DNA of 64,000 bases from Empedobacter falsenii (GCF_013488205.1 NZ_CP040908.1:1465876-1529875); one strand, 5' to 3'; shown: positions 1 to 8,230, numbered from the stretch's first letter. Numbers and translations: made by a program. The notes: generated by a model from the letters alone, not told the origin.

Positions 1-1
1 T

Positions 2-1051
2 CTTAACACTACTTTATATTCTGAGAATTATGTTGGTAATCCTTTGTATTTAAAGTATTTCTTGCAAAATTTTAAATTAGAAAGATTCTCCAATGGAGCT
101 GGGGTACCTACTTTAAATAGGAATTTATTTTCAAATGTCGATGTTATGGATGTTCCAATTGCAAATCAGAACTCGTTTGGAGAAATAGTTAGTACAATTA
201 ATGTTTCTAGAGATTTAAAAGTTAAATGCCTTAATGAATTAAAAAACCTATTTGAAAGTTTAAGCCAAAGAGCATTTAAAGGAAAATTAGATTTAAGTAA
301 AGTAGATATTTCAGCAATGGATGACGAAAAAAAAAAGCCCTCTTCAGAAGTAACAGATGATACTACAACATCAGAAGAAAAACTCGCTGAGGATAGAAAT
401 AAAATAATTGAAAGTAGTAAAGAGGTACAGAATGACGGTTCTTACCTAATACCTGCTTTACAAGAATACATAGAGCAATCAAAAAGAGTACTCGAAAAAG
501 TAAATACTATAATTAAAGCTGGTTCTGAAGAATTTAATTCGTTAGAATCAGATCTTAAATTAGTAAATTTTGCAGGTTCATTGGTAGAAGAGCATATTAA
601 TACTTTAACACCTTGGCAAGTATATCAACACAGTTATGTTGAAAGATATGTAAAACATATACCACAAGAATTAACCGATAAATACCCTAATATAAACTTA
701 TTTTCAAGAAGAGAATTTGATTATTCAACTATGACTCTTGAAGAATATTTAGGTGTCCCTGATGATGTAGTGGCAAAATACGGTAGTGTCGGAAATGATA
801 CAATGGATATGCATTTCTTTTTCAAAAAATATTTCTCAGATAAATCTTTTACCATTGATGAAGTTGAAGAGTTATACAACAGAATCGTTTATGATGATGG
901 AGATTGGTTTAAATACAAACCGATGAAAAAATTCATATTCGAGGCTATGAAAGGAGATGATGCATTTATTACGCAAGTATTTGAAGAGCAAATTGATCCA
1001 GACAATAAAGAAATACCTAAAAAACTAATTAAGCTCAAGTTAATTGAATGA
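2..1051 (+). CDS. hsdS: Type I restriction-modification specificity subunit HsdS, 3' part, with C-terminal extension
   Basis: The reading frame is open to the left edge, so the 5' end lies outside the window and 349 residues are visible. Residues 1-90 look like the end of a second target-recognition domain followed by the helical spacer of HsdS; the stretch ending in LSQRAFKGKL is the usual HsdS tail. HsdS selects the DNA site for the HsdM methylase and HsdR nuclease. Here the protein does not stop after the spacer. A charged linker (about residues 105-140) leads into about 200 more residues, partly helical, that I cannot assign to a family. The stop overlaps the next gene by 4 nt (ATGA), so the three genes here are translationally coupled. 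HsdS identity is fairly secure; the role of the extension is unknown. Confidence 0.8.
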   Translation, partial: LNTTLYSENYVGNPLYLKYFLQNFKLERFSNGAGVPTLNRNLFSNVDVMDVPIANQNSFGEIVSTINVSRDLKVKCLNELKNLFESLSQRAFKGKLDLSKVDISAMDDEKKKPSSEVTDDTTTSEEKLAEDRNKIIESSKEVQNDGSYLIPALQEYIEQSKRVLEKVNTIIKAGSEEFNSLESDLKLVNFAGSLVEEHINTLTPWQVYQHSYVERYVKHIPQELTDKYPNINLFSRREFDYSTMTLEEYLGVPDDVVAKYGSVGNDTMDMHFFFKKYFSDKSFTIDEVEELYNRIVYDDGDWFKYKPMKKFIFEAMKGDDAFITQVFEEQIDPDNKEIPKKLIKLKLIE

Positions 1052-2835
1052 GACTTTTAAGACTACAAATAAATACACCAAGTGGATTTCGTTCGTTGCA
1101 AAACGGATTTGAAATCTATTTTTTAAGAGATTTCGATTACAGATGGGCTAAAGATTTTAATCCAAATATTTTAGCAGGTAGAAATGGAAGTGGAAAATCG
1201 AATATTCTTGAAGCATTAGCCAACATATTCTATCATTTAGATTGCATGTACAATGACTATCTACCCGATGGCTTTTTAATGGATGAGGACAATGAAAAAG
1301 GATTCGACAATACCAAATGTGTTGTAGATGCTTTCGAATTAGAGTATTTTATAAAAATACCTTTTGAATGGTATCAAAAGTGGGATTTAAATTTACTAAA
1401 AGATGGTAAACATGAGTCCTTAGCGAGAATAAAAATAACCAAAGAGGTTGATGCTACGCCTGTATTTGAATGGGTTAATCGAGAAGAGTTTACAGATGAA
1501 AAAGATGTCTTAGGTAAAAAGCAAATTCAACGTCTTTTACCCAGCTATGTCATAGGGTATTCTTCTGGAGAGAATGAATTACTAAGTTTGCCTTTCTTTA
1601 AAACGAGATTCTTGCATTACGATGAGTATAAAGATAAATTAATCCGACAAGAACAATTTGGTTTTCCACCTAAATCTGAAGGGAGATTAGTCTTTTTAGA
1701 TAAAGATTACAGTCAAGCCATTTTATTGGCTAATTTTTTAATGTTAGATGATAAGACCTTATCACATTTTAAAAAAGAAGTAGGACTAGAAGATATCGAG
1801 GAGTTTCGTTTAATCATCCGCTTAGATAAAGATTTATTATTTCATGAAGATATCTTAAGAGATTTAACCGAATCTAAAAAGCATGCGTGGGATAAAACTA
1901 AATACGATCATGTTAATTTAGTTTATAACCTAAAAGAAAGCATTGAAAAATTAAAATATTGCGCGACCACATATAATTATGAGTCGGAAAATATGGAAGA
2001 TTTAATTTCTGAAGATGCAGGTAGAGAATATCTTATTCTGGATTACAAAGTTACTGAAGTAACGAAAGAAGCATTCCGTTTTCATTTTGCTAACGAAGCG
2101 TTTAATCAACCACTTCAATTATTTCAGTTATTTCAAATTCTTTTAGAGTTAAATGCTTTTGTAGTTTTAGAAAAAGATAAAAGTAGAGTATATCAATCAA
2201 AAAATATCTTTATCAACCACGATATTTATCCAAATCCGTTAGAGAATGATAGAATCTTACGTTTTAAAAACCTTTGGGTTAAGAAAAAAGGAATAAATAA
2301 ACCTTTATTTACGAAAGAATTTTCAGATGGGGAGCATCAATTTTTGCATGTGCTAGGCTTATGTTTATTATTTAAAAATGAAAATGCATTATTTCTATTA
2401 GACGAACCGGAAACACATTTCAATCCGGATTGGAAAGCTAAATTTATTTCTAGCGTCCGTAATTGTTTAAATTCGGAGGATTCCAAAGTTATCCGTGATA
2501 TGTTAATTACGACCCATTCACCATACCTAATTTCTGATAGCGAAGCTAAATATGTAAATATTTTTTCAAAAGACGATAATAATTTAGAAGTTAAATGTAC
2601 GCGCCCAGAATTTCAAACATTGGGCACATCGGTAAATAAAATTACTTTAAGAATTTTTGATAAACATTATACAATTGGAATGTACGCAGATAATAAAATC
2701 AATAAACTTAGACTTGAACTTGAGTATTCTGAAGATAAAATTCAATTTCTAAGCAAAGTTAGAGCCGAAATTGGTGATTCTGTCGAAAGTATATTATTTA
2801 TAAATGAAATAATTGATGAAATTGAGAAAAAATGA
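1048..2835 (+). CDS. Restriction-system-associated AAA ATPase (PtuA/RecF-like)
   Basis: This 595-residue SMC/RecF-type ATPase has a Walker A motif GRNGSGKS at about residues 44-51 (Lys50), an SDGEHQ signature-like segment near 427, Walker B FLLDEPE with Asp452/Glu453, and a switch histidine in TTHSPYL (His490). It matches what I remember of the restriction system-associated AAA family ATPase, which sits beside type I restriction genes. Such ATPases act as sensors or regulators of a partner nuclease, as PtuA does in the Septu antiphage system. The start overlaps hsdS by 4 nt and the stop overlaps the HNH gene by 4 nt, which fits a single operon and a protein complex. The ATPase call is certain from motifs; a role in phage defence is inference from the neighbours. 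Confidence 0.85.
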   Translation: MRLLRLQINTPSGFRSLQNGFEIYFLRDFDYRWAKDFNPNILAGRNGSGKSNILEALANIFYHLDCMYNDYLPDGFLMDEDNEKGFDNTKCVVDAFELEYFIKIPFEWYQKWDLNLLKDGKHESLARIKITKEVDATPVFEWVNREEFTDEKDVLGKKQIQRLLPSYVIGYSSGENELLSLPFFKTRFLHYDEYKDKLIRQEQFGFPPKSEGRLVFLDKDYSQAILLANFLMLDDKTLSHFKKEVGLEDIEEFRLIIRLDKDLLFHEDILRDLTESKKHAWDKTKYDHVNLVYNLKESIEKLKYCATTYNYESENMEDLISEDAGREYLILDYKVTEVTKEAFRFHFANEAFNQPLQLFQLFQILLELNAFVVLEKDKSRVYQSKNIFINHDIYPNPLENDRILRFKNLWVKKKGINKPLFTKEFSDGEHQFLHVLGLCLLFKNENALFLLDEPETHFNPDWKAKFISSVRNCLNSEDSKVIRDMLITTHSPYLISDSEAKYVNIFSKDDNNLEVKCTRPEFQTLGTSVNKITLRIFDKHYTIGMYADNKINKLRLELEYSEDKIQFLSKVRAEIGDSVESILFINEIIDEIEKK

Positions 2836-3980
2836 TTTTTACCTATAAGTATATTACTCATGAAATTGAAAAGCTTCAAGCTTATTTGGACTTCCTATTT
2901 AATGATGTTTGGATATTTGCTGAAGGAACTTTCAATTTTTCAAAACTAGATAAAAATCCAGAATTGAAAGATATTTGTGAAAGGCTAGAAATACAAGATT
3001 CTGAATGGGGTAATTTTTTTAATAGTAGAATAGCTTGGATTTATGATGAATTCGCAAAAATTGACGATGATAATTTTAAGCTTGATTTAATAGATTTTTA
3101 TCATAATAACAATGATATTGAATCCTTATGTAAGGATAAAAATGTTAACCCTGTAACTTATTCAGAATTAAAAGAAAAGTATCCTGATTTAGAAAAAGCT
3201 TTAAATAGTTTTTACTCAAGGTTATATGGTAATAAATCTCCTTTTAATTTGGAAATATTTGGTCAATTAAATAAAAATATAATCCCTTCTCATTACCAAG
3301 AATTTGTTAAAGTTAATGATGATAATATTTGTCCATTTTGCGGAGTCTATCCAATAGATGGTATATATGTGTCAACAAGAGAAGCGTATGATCACTTTTT
3401 ACCAAAAGCTATATATCCTTTTAGTTCTATAAATTTTAAGAATTTAGCACCAATGTGTAATAAATGTAATTCTGGAAATAAAAGTACTACTGACCCTATA
3501 GAACATATAAAAGGCCGAAAACTGGCATTTTATCCATTTAGCGATAATCATCCAGAAATTGAGTTTCAATTTACACTTTTGAATAATAATGTAAAATCAT
3601 TAAAACCATCAGATTTTAGCATATCTATTAATAGTCCGTCTCATTCAGAACAAATTGATTCTTGGAAAAGAATATTTAAAATTCAAACAAAATTTAAAGA
3701 TGATGGGAGTATTGACTACTATGGAAGATATGATGAATTAATTTGTACAAAACATAAGGCTAAAGAATGGTATGAAGATATTTATGATTATTATGAAAAT
3801 GCTACTTGTATAGAAGATACAATTGACGCTGAAAAATATTATGATAAGGTAATTCGTGCAACTACTAGAAATAATCGATTAATTGAAAATACTATCAAAC
3901 GAGAATTTCTAAAAGAATGTAAATTGAAAGGTTTGTTTAATGTATCTCAACCCCAAAGTATTAAATCAAGTAGTAATTGA
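2832..3980 (+). CDS. HNH endonuclease-like protein (PtuB-like partner of the ATPase)
   Basis: This 382-residue protein has a zinc-binding HNH nuclease core: CPFCG at residues 167-171, DHFLPK with Asp187/His188, and CNKCNSGNK at 209-217. The two CxxC pairs and the DH plus N residues are the expected metal and catalytic positions. The first 150 residues are acidic and helical and may bind the ATPase. The start overlaps the AAA gene by ATGA, so production is coupled. An AAA ATPase followed by an HNH protein is the Septu (PtuA/PtuB) arrangement; here it is attached to the 3' end of a type I restriction operon. The nuclease fold is well supported; DNA versus RNA target and defence role are inferred. 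Confidence 0.8.
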   Translation: MIFTYKYITHEIEKLQAYLDFLFNDVWIFAEGTFNFSKLDKNPELKDICERLEIQDSEWGNFFNSRIAWIYDEFAKIDDDNFKLDLIDFYHNNNDIESLCKDKNVNPVTYSELKEKYPDLEKALNSFYSRLYGNKSPFNLEIFGQLNKNIIPSHYQEFVKVNDDNICPFCGVYPIDGIYVSTREAYDHFLPKAIYPFSSINFKNLAPMCNKCNSGNKSTTDPIEHIKGRKLAFYPFSDNHPEIEFQFTLLNNNVKSLKPSDFSISINSPSHSEQIDSWKRIFKIQTKFKDDGSIDYYGRYDELICTKHKAKEWYEDIYDYYENATCIEDTIDAEKYYDKVIRATTRNNRLIENTIKREFLKECKLKGLFNVSQPQSIKSSSN

Positions 3981-4137
3981 TAATCATTCATATTAATACG
4001 CCTATTTGTAAAACATTTCAGTGTATATGGAAAGAGCAAGTTTTAAAAGTTTAAGTTCAATATTGAAAACTCGATAAATCATAATAATCTTCAAAAAAAT
4101 TATGTTGTTAGCTGTTTAAGTTAAAGAATTATTGAAA

Positions 4138-4206
4138 ATGCAAGAAGAGATAGACTTGCTTCAAGAAAAATTAGAAATCGCAAGGAAATTGACGGAACTT
4201 GAATGA
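4138..4206 (+). other. Short coiled-coil-like ORF or gene-tail remnant
   Basis: This is a 22-codon frame encoding MQEEIDLLQEKLEIARKLTE and two more residues, with a strong heptad-like pattern. It sits between the HNH gene and a terminator hairpin. It could be a tiny gene, but no clear ribosome-binding site is visible, and it reads more like the last helix of a larger decayed gene. No function can be given. Confidence 0.3.
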
Positions 4207-4210
4207 ATAT

Positions 4211-4229
4211 AGGCTCTAATAAGGAGCCT
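4211..4229. terminator. Hairpin terminator between convergent genes
   Basis: Stem AGGCTC / GAGCCT with a 7-nt loop (TAATAAG), followed by a T-rich stretch. It lies where the restriction operon (+) meets the frameshifted XRE gene (-), whose stop codon directly abuts the hairpin, so it can serve both strands. Confidence 0.6.
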
Positions 4230-4477
4230 TTATTCATTATTATATTTATTTAAATCAAAATCGAAATCTAACAGAATTTTTGGATGAACATTTAAAGCTT
4301 TAGCTATTCTAATTAAATTGCGTATAGTTAAGTTCGTTTTTCCTTTTTCATACTTATTAATATCGCTTGAATCAATTCCGCTTAAATATTCTAAATAATC
4401 TAAAGTTTGATTTTTTTTTCTCTAAGATATGAAATTTGATTTCCTATTTCAATTAAAATCTCATATGTTATATCCAT
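4230..4477 (-). pseudogene. XRE-family HTH regulator, frameshifted in a 9-A run
   Basis: On the minus strand from 4477 the frame reads MDITYEILIEIGNQISYLRE and then hits a stop soon after a run of nine A (bases 4411-4419 as T on the plus strand). Adding one base restores an XRE helix-turn-helix with a GIDSSDINKYEKGKTNLTIR recognition region, ending at 4230. The whole protein would be about 82 residues. It is either a sequencing error, a slippage-controlled (phase-variable) gene or a decayed gene. It lies next to other XRE-type regulators in a region that looks like phage or ICE cargo. Confidence 0.6.
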
Positions 4478-4516
4478 TTCTACAGTATTTCAAAGCAAAT
4501 TATAATAGTTTATAAT

Positions 4517-5482
4517 TTATAAATCTTCTATTATCACTTCCTTTTTTCCAGAAATATATTTCCATACATTTAATAAGTCATATGAAGTAACTTTGATATT
4601 ACCATTAGCATCGTACTTACGTTTAATTTCTAAATTACATATGAATTTTGACCCTTTCTTAAATTTGATTCTTCCAGACTGAACTTCTGATTTAAAAATA
4701 TTTGATTTCATATTAATTGTAATATCTTTTCCATTAAGCTTTCCTTTCCATTTATAAGGTTTATCCTTATCTAACACAGGAGAAATAATTTCGATCTCAG
4801 CTTGTTTATCTATTATAGAATTTAATTCCGGTGTATCTACAATAAAGTTTTTGAATAACTCTTTTTTAACTATTTGTTCTTCATTGTTTGATTCATTATT
4901 AATAAAATTATTAAAACCTATTTTTTTAACTTTTTTGATTTTGTTTACTTCCTTGTAAAAGTTTGATCTTGAGGTAATAATTTTTAAATTATCTTGTAAA
5001 TTATTTGACTTTTCTTTAATCTTTTTTGTGTTTAATAGTAAATCTTCTTTTCTTTTTTCTAATTCTAGTTTTTTATTTTCTACGTCAATATTTTTCTCTT
5101 CTAATTCTAATTTTTTTATTTCAAAATCAATTTGATCACTCTCTTTCTCAATTTTAGTTTTGAAAAAATTATCAAATAATTTTTTTGCAGGATTAGCTAA
5201 TAAAAAACTTGCACATCCTGTTAAAGTTTCAGATAAATATGGAAATGCTTTAACAGATTCTTCAATAACAGTGATATAAGTTTCAAACCCTCCTTCTTTT
5301 GCAGGTTCTATTTCAATTTTATGTATTATTTTAAAAGTACTTGATATTGTCTTAATAATATCTAATACATTTTTTAAGTTAGAGAGATATACTTCAGCAT
5401 CAATACTATGTGATCCATCCGAAAAATAATAATGAATTTCTAATTTAGTTTTCTTATTTTCAGTAGTGTTATTAATAATCAT
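4517..5482 (-). CDS. Hypothetical coiled-coil protein
   Basis: This 321-residue protein has no family I recognise. Residues 1-75 look like a small alpha/beta domain. A more hydrophobic patch with ETLTGCASFLLANPAKKLFD follows at about 85-105. Residues 110-165 form a very charged Glu/Lys coiled coil, and the C-terminal 100 residues look beta-rich (NMKSNIFKSEVQSGRIKF region). The gene sits between two XRE-type regulators on the same strand. Low GC and the Lys/Asn-rich composition are typical for accessory DNA in this genome. It may belong to a small phage or ICE cargo unit with the upstream regulator (gap of about 100 bp). No function is proposed. Confidence 0.6.
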   Translation of the reverse strand: MIINNTTENKKTKLEIHYYFSDGSHSIDAEVYLSNLKNVLDIIKTISSTFKIIHKIEIEPAKEGGFETYITVIEESVKAFPYLSETLTGCASFLLANPAKKLFDNFFKTKIEKESDQIDFEIKKLELEEKNIDVENKKLELEKRKEDLLLNTKKIKEKSNNLQDNLKIITSRSNFYKEVNKIKKVKKIGFNNFINNESNNEEQIVKKELFKNFIVDTPELNSIIDKQAEIEIISPVLDKDKPYKWKGKLNGKDITINMKSNIFKSEVQSGRIKFKKGSKFICNLEIKRKYDANGNIKVTSYDLLNVWKYISGKKEVIIEDL

Positions 5483-5582
5483 AATAATTTATTCAAGTGT
5501 TTCTTATAATTCCTATTTTCTTAAAATTAAATTTGTAAAGAGAGAAATAATTTTATTAAAGGTTATTAAATCCTTTAATAAT

Positions 5583-6167
5583 CTATTTAGAGTCCAATAA
5601 TAATTTTAGTTTTTCGGTGCTCATATTTGTATATTTTTCAGCATATTTTTTTTCAATAAAAATACTTTCATTCCCATATTTTTGTTTAAGCTGTATTATT
5701 AATGCATTTCTAGGTTCTTTTCTTAAAAGATTTGTAATACTAGTTGAGCTTTTTTTCTGAGCATCAGAATTCATTAAGGATAGAAGATTTTTTGAAGTAA
5801 TAGGTTTATTTAAAATACCTTCATTTATTAAACGATCAAGTTCTATTGCAAGAATATTAGATTTATCACGGATAATAGAACCTTTTTTCTGTCGTTCTTT
5901 AATTATTTTAATAGTTAATTCAGGAAGACTACTTTTTGAAGGTAATTTAAATTTTGGATTTGCAAAATCGTAATATGTAAGACCGAATACAGATGCTATA
6001 TTAATCATCTTGTTAATATTTAAGCCAACTTCACCATTAATGATACTTCTAATATTGGTAGAGTTTGAATCAATTAATTTAGCTAAATCACCTTCTGTAA
6101 GATTATAATAGATTAAGAATTTAGAAACTCTTTTTCCATATTCTTTTTGATAATATTCTTTATTCAT
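5583..6167 (-). CDS. XRE-family transcriptional regulator
   Basis: This 194-residue protein has an N-terminal XRE helix-turn-helix (about residues 12-70, with NLTEGDLAKLIDSNSTNIRS and a GEVGLNINKM third helix). A second, less clear helical segment (about 85-190) ends in a repeat-like KYAEKYTNMSTEKLKLLL tail. It probably binds DNA as a dimer and may regulate itself and the downstream hypothetical gene at 4517-5482. It lies just outside the left end of the mirror structure. The XRE fold is well supported; the target is unknown. Confidence 0.75.
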   Translation of the reverse strand: MNKEYYQKEYGKRVSKFLIYYNLTEGDLAKLIDSNSTNIRSIINGEVGLNINKMINIASVFGLTYYDFANPKFKLPSKSSLPELTIKIIKERQKKGSIIRDKSNILAIELDRLINEGILNKPITSKNLLSLMNSDAQKKSSTSITNLLRKEPRNALIIQLKQKYGNESIFIEKKYAEKYTNMSTEKLKLLLDSK

Positions 6168-6399
6168 ATTAAAATAGATTAGTTTATTTTGTTTTATCTA
6201 TTTTTATTCATATATTTGTTTATGAAAACAATAGCGACAGAAAAAAGTAAATTATAAGTTACTTTAGACGATGTCACTCGTTCGAAATCCGCCAGATTGC
6301 CACGAGTTGACCGAGAGTTTGCCTATTGCTGGAATTTTGTAACTTTGCTAAATATTCCAGTAGGGCACTCCTCGTTAACTTTTAGGCAACTCTGACTTG

Positions 6400-6835
6400 T
6401 TCAGAGACGGTTTCTGGCGGAACCACGAGTAAAAGTTGAGGGTGCTCTATCTGGTATTTTACCATATAATTCCTCTACTTTGTAAGTACATCGTTCCATA
6501 AAACCCAACACAAAATGAGAACGAAACAATTTCCATTCATCCGTAAAAAACCGCCAGACAAAGTCTGTTTGTTTTAACCATTCTTTTAAAGAACAATACT
6601 CCGTTTTAATAATAACATTTTTAAAACACGGAAGGTAAAGCAAGGGGGTATCCTTTCTTTACACGCTCTCTATCAGAGCCTCGGTAATGAGACTTTGACA
6701 GCTAGGTTATACTCTTTTTTTCGCACACTAAATGTATAACGATTATTGTCATTTTCCAAATTTATTGGGGTTCTGCTACCTTTTTGTTTGTTGTATTATG
6801 TAAAAAGTAGAATGTATTATGTATTTAAGATTAAG
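6400..6835 (-). repeat. Outer inverted repeat, left copy, with remnant coding frame
   Basis: On the minus strand this segment matches 61120-61440 on the plus strand over several hundred bases. Shared stretches include GAGGCTCTGATAGAGAGCGT and GGTAGCAGAACCCCAATAAA. Both copies keep a frame with CSLKEW, TDFVWRFFTDEWKLFRSH and a following ME/ND-V-EE segment, which suggests the tail of an unrecognised gene. The left frame runs 6643-6401. The two copies diverge outside about 6480 and 61440. The repeat marks the ends of the 55-kb mirror structure. I do not recognise the protein, and call it a degenerate fragment. Confidence 0.65.
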
Positions 6836-7158
6836 ATCAAGAATGAGATTCTTCGACGGGCTCAGAATGACAAAACTCATTGTAGAAAGTGAATGTGAAT
6901 ATTGAAAAAGGATGAAAAAAATCCGACGATTTAGAATCGAAATGTAATTCAACTCTAAATTATTGGAATAAAAAAGTTGAAGTGTCTGAACGAAGTGAGT
7001 TATCAACTTTATGGAAATAATTTATTTCGTTGAATCATTGAGAGACTACTGTCGGCATCTTTTTTTGTTTCGTTTTTTGGATGGGCAAAAAATGAAAAGA
7101 AGATTTCTCGAAATGACAGAATATTAGAGAAACAACATGTTAAAAAGTGTTAAAATCC

Positions 7159-7273
7159 TGTATCGGTGTATATCAAAAATGACACTTTTCTGTATCGGTT
7201 GTGTATCCGCGCTGTATCCATTCTGTATCCATTTTATATGCGTTCCGTATGGTTTGTTCGAGGTTCGTGTATC
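7159..7273. repeat. TGTATC array with 11-bp phasing
   Basis: TGTATC occurs at 7159, 7191, 7202, 7213, 7224 and 7268. The spacings are 32, 11, 11, 11 and 44, close to multiples of 11, and degenerate units fall in the 44-bp gap (for example CGTATG at 7246). The period is one helical turn and not a codon multiple, so the array is noncoding. It could be a binding array, or the decay of a simple 11-bp tandem repeat. Confidence 0.6.
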
Positions 7274-7375
7274 GGAAGGGGTTGTTAAGATGTAGTATGT
7301 ATTAAGTAAAATGTACTAATTAGATGTTAGAAAGGAGCTGATTGAGCTGATTCGAAATCAAATATATAAGATGCG

Positions 7376-7400
7376 ATTCTGAGACGAGCCCAGAATGACA
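7376..7400. repeat. REP-like palindrome ATTCTGAG-n5-CTCAGAAT family
   Basis: This short palindromic unit ends in AGAATGACA. Related copies lie at 8480-8504, 8581-8605, 18666-18690, 19343-19367 and, in opposite orientation, 59899-59922, 60219-60242 and 60559-60582. Best copies have the 8-bp arms ATTCTGAG/CTCAGAAT; others carry ATTCTTCGACAGGCTCAGAAT. They sit only in the gene-free flanks of modules A and B. Such units are common intergenic repeats in flavobacteria; their function is unknown. Confidence 0.7.
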
Positions 7401-7451
7401 AAATCCGTTTTAAAATGAGAACGAATTTGAATTAGAAAAAAGGATGAAGAA

Positions 7452-7580
7452 AACGTCATATGATTTGGAGGCGAGTGTCAAAAAGTTGAAGTAAATGGTT
7501 AAAATATTTTACTGTTTGCGTAGCAAATGATTTAAAATATTGAATGACTGAAACTAATTTTGACCGTCGAAAATCAAAGA
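7452..7580 (+). repeat. Hairpin repeat R1, copy 1
   Basis: First of six copies of a roughly 130-bp repeat. It begins near GTCATATGATTTGGAGGCGA and ends near GACCGTCGAAAATCAAAGAC. It can fold into an outer stem (GTCAAAA/TTTTGAC plus AGTT/AACT) and an inner stem. This copy has AATATTTTA/TAAAATATT where the others have AATGTTTTA/TAAAACATT, a compensatory G-C to A-T change. The loop carries TTTGC GTA GCAAA. Confidence 0.7.
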
Positions 7581-7744
7581 CTTGATGTTTTGTAACTTTT
7601 GCATTAAGGTAAAAGTTTGAAGAAAAAAATGATAAATAAAGAAAAGACATTTCGATACTATTTTCTTTTTCTATGAAACGAAAATCACTCAATGTGACAG
7701 CAAGAAAGAAAAACACGTAAAACGTTAAGCGTATCACATAAACC

Positions 7745-7830
7745 GTAAAAACAAAAAACCCTTTCCCAAAATCAAAGTTGGCGCGATGTACAGGAAAAGG
7801 AGTGGCTTTTAAAACTAATGTAAAATTATG
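7745..7830 (+). promoter_or_regulatory. Solitary SusC-type leader without its gene, left
   Basis: This copies the leader in front of both susC genes: CCCTTTCCC, then AAAGTTGGCGCGATGTACAG, then GGCTTTTAAAACTAATGT and an ATG. Here the ATG is followed by AAAGAGTAA, so only a three-codon frame remains and no TonB receptor follows. An 8-codon mini-ORF (7786-7812, MYRKRSGF) is kept. The right arm has the matching solitary leader at 60722-60835 with the same junction, so the event predates the mirror duplication, or the leader has a use of its own. Confidence 0.6.
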
Positions 7831-7853
7831 AAAGAGTAAACAGATTCACACTC

Positions 7854-7958
7854 TATCCCCCGAAGACAACACAAAGAGTATAAATGATCTTCATAAAGTA
7901 ATTAGTGTTAATTTTTTTCATTTATTAATGTAATTTTTAAAACTGTCGGAGGGGGATA
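7854..7958. mobile_element. 105-bp element with inverted ends, left copy (MITE-like)
   Basis: The segment starts TATCCCCCGAAGAC and ends GTCGGAGGGGGATA, which are imperfect inverted ends around an AT-rich core containing AAAGTAATTAGTGTTAATTT. The right flank holds the same core in opposite orientation at 60597-60708. It is small and noncoding, and joins the solitary leader on both sides. It could be a miniature transposable element or a hairpin RNA. No target-site duplication is obvious to me. Confidence 0.45.
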
Positions 7959-7985
7959 TTTTTAGGAGGAATATAGGATAAACAG

Positions 7986-7998
7986 GCGCGTGCGCGCG
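7986..7998. other. Alternating GC tract
   Basis: GCGCGTGCGCGCG is a 13-bp purely alternating purine/pyrimidine GC tract in otherwise AT-rich DNA, next to the small element. It could adopt Z-form DNA, but may be accidental. Confidence 0.4.
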
Positions 7999-8101
7999 AA
8001 AATAGATTGTATACTTCGATGCTTCGACAGGTTCAGCAACCGAGGTTCAGTGACCGTATTAAAAGTGATAACGAATTTGAATATTGAAAAAGGATTAATA
8101 A

Positions 8102-8230
8102 AACGTCATATGATTTGGAGGCGAGTGTCAAAAAGTTGAAAGTCATGATTAAAATGTTTTACTGTTTGCGGAGCAAATGATTTAAAACATTGAATGGCTG
8201 AAACTTATTTTGACCGTCGAAAATCAAAGA
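8102..8230 (+). repeat. Hairpin repeat R1, copy 2
   Basis: Second copy, with AATGTTTTA/TAAAACATT stem arms and a GGA instead of GTA apical loop (TTTGC GGA GCAAA). The change is in the loop, so the stem is preserved. The following 45 bp (TTTTGTAACTTTTGCATTAA and onward) is also shared with copy 1. Confidence 0.7.

Noticed and set aside
7456-7737. A 93-residue minus-strand frame with FFLAVTLSDFRFIEKENSIE, also present in the right arm (60836-61102).
   Set aside because: It overlaps the R1 hairpin repeat and is conserved only because the DNA repeat is. No ribosome-binding site or signal is seen and its ends differ between copies.
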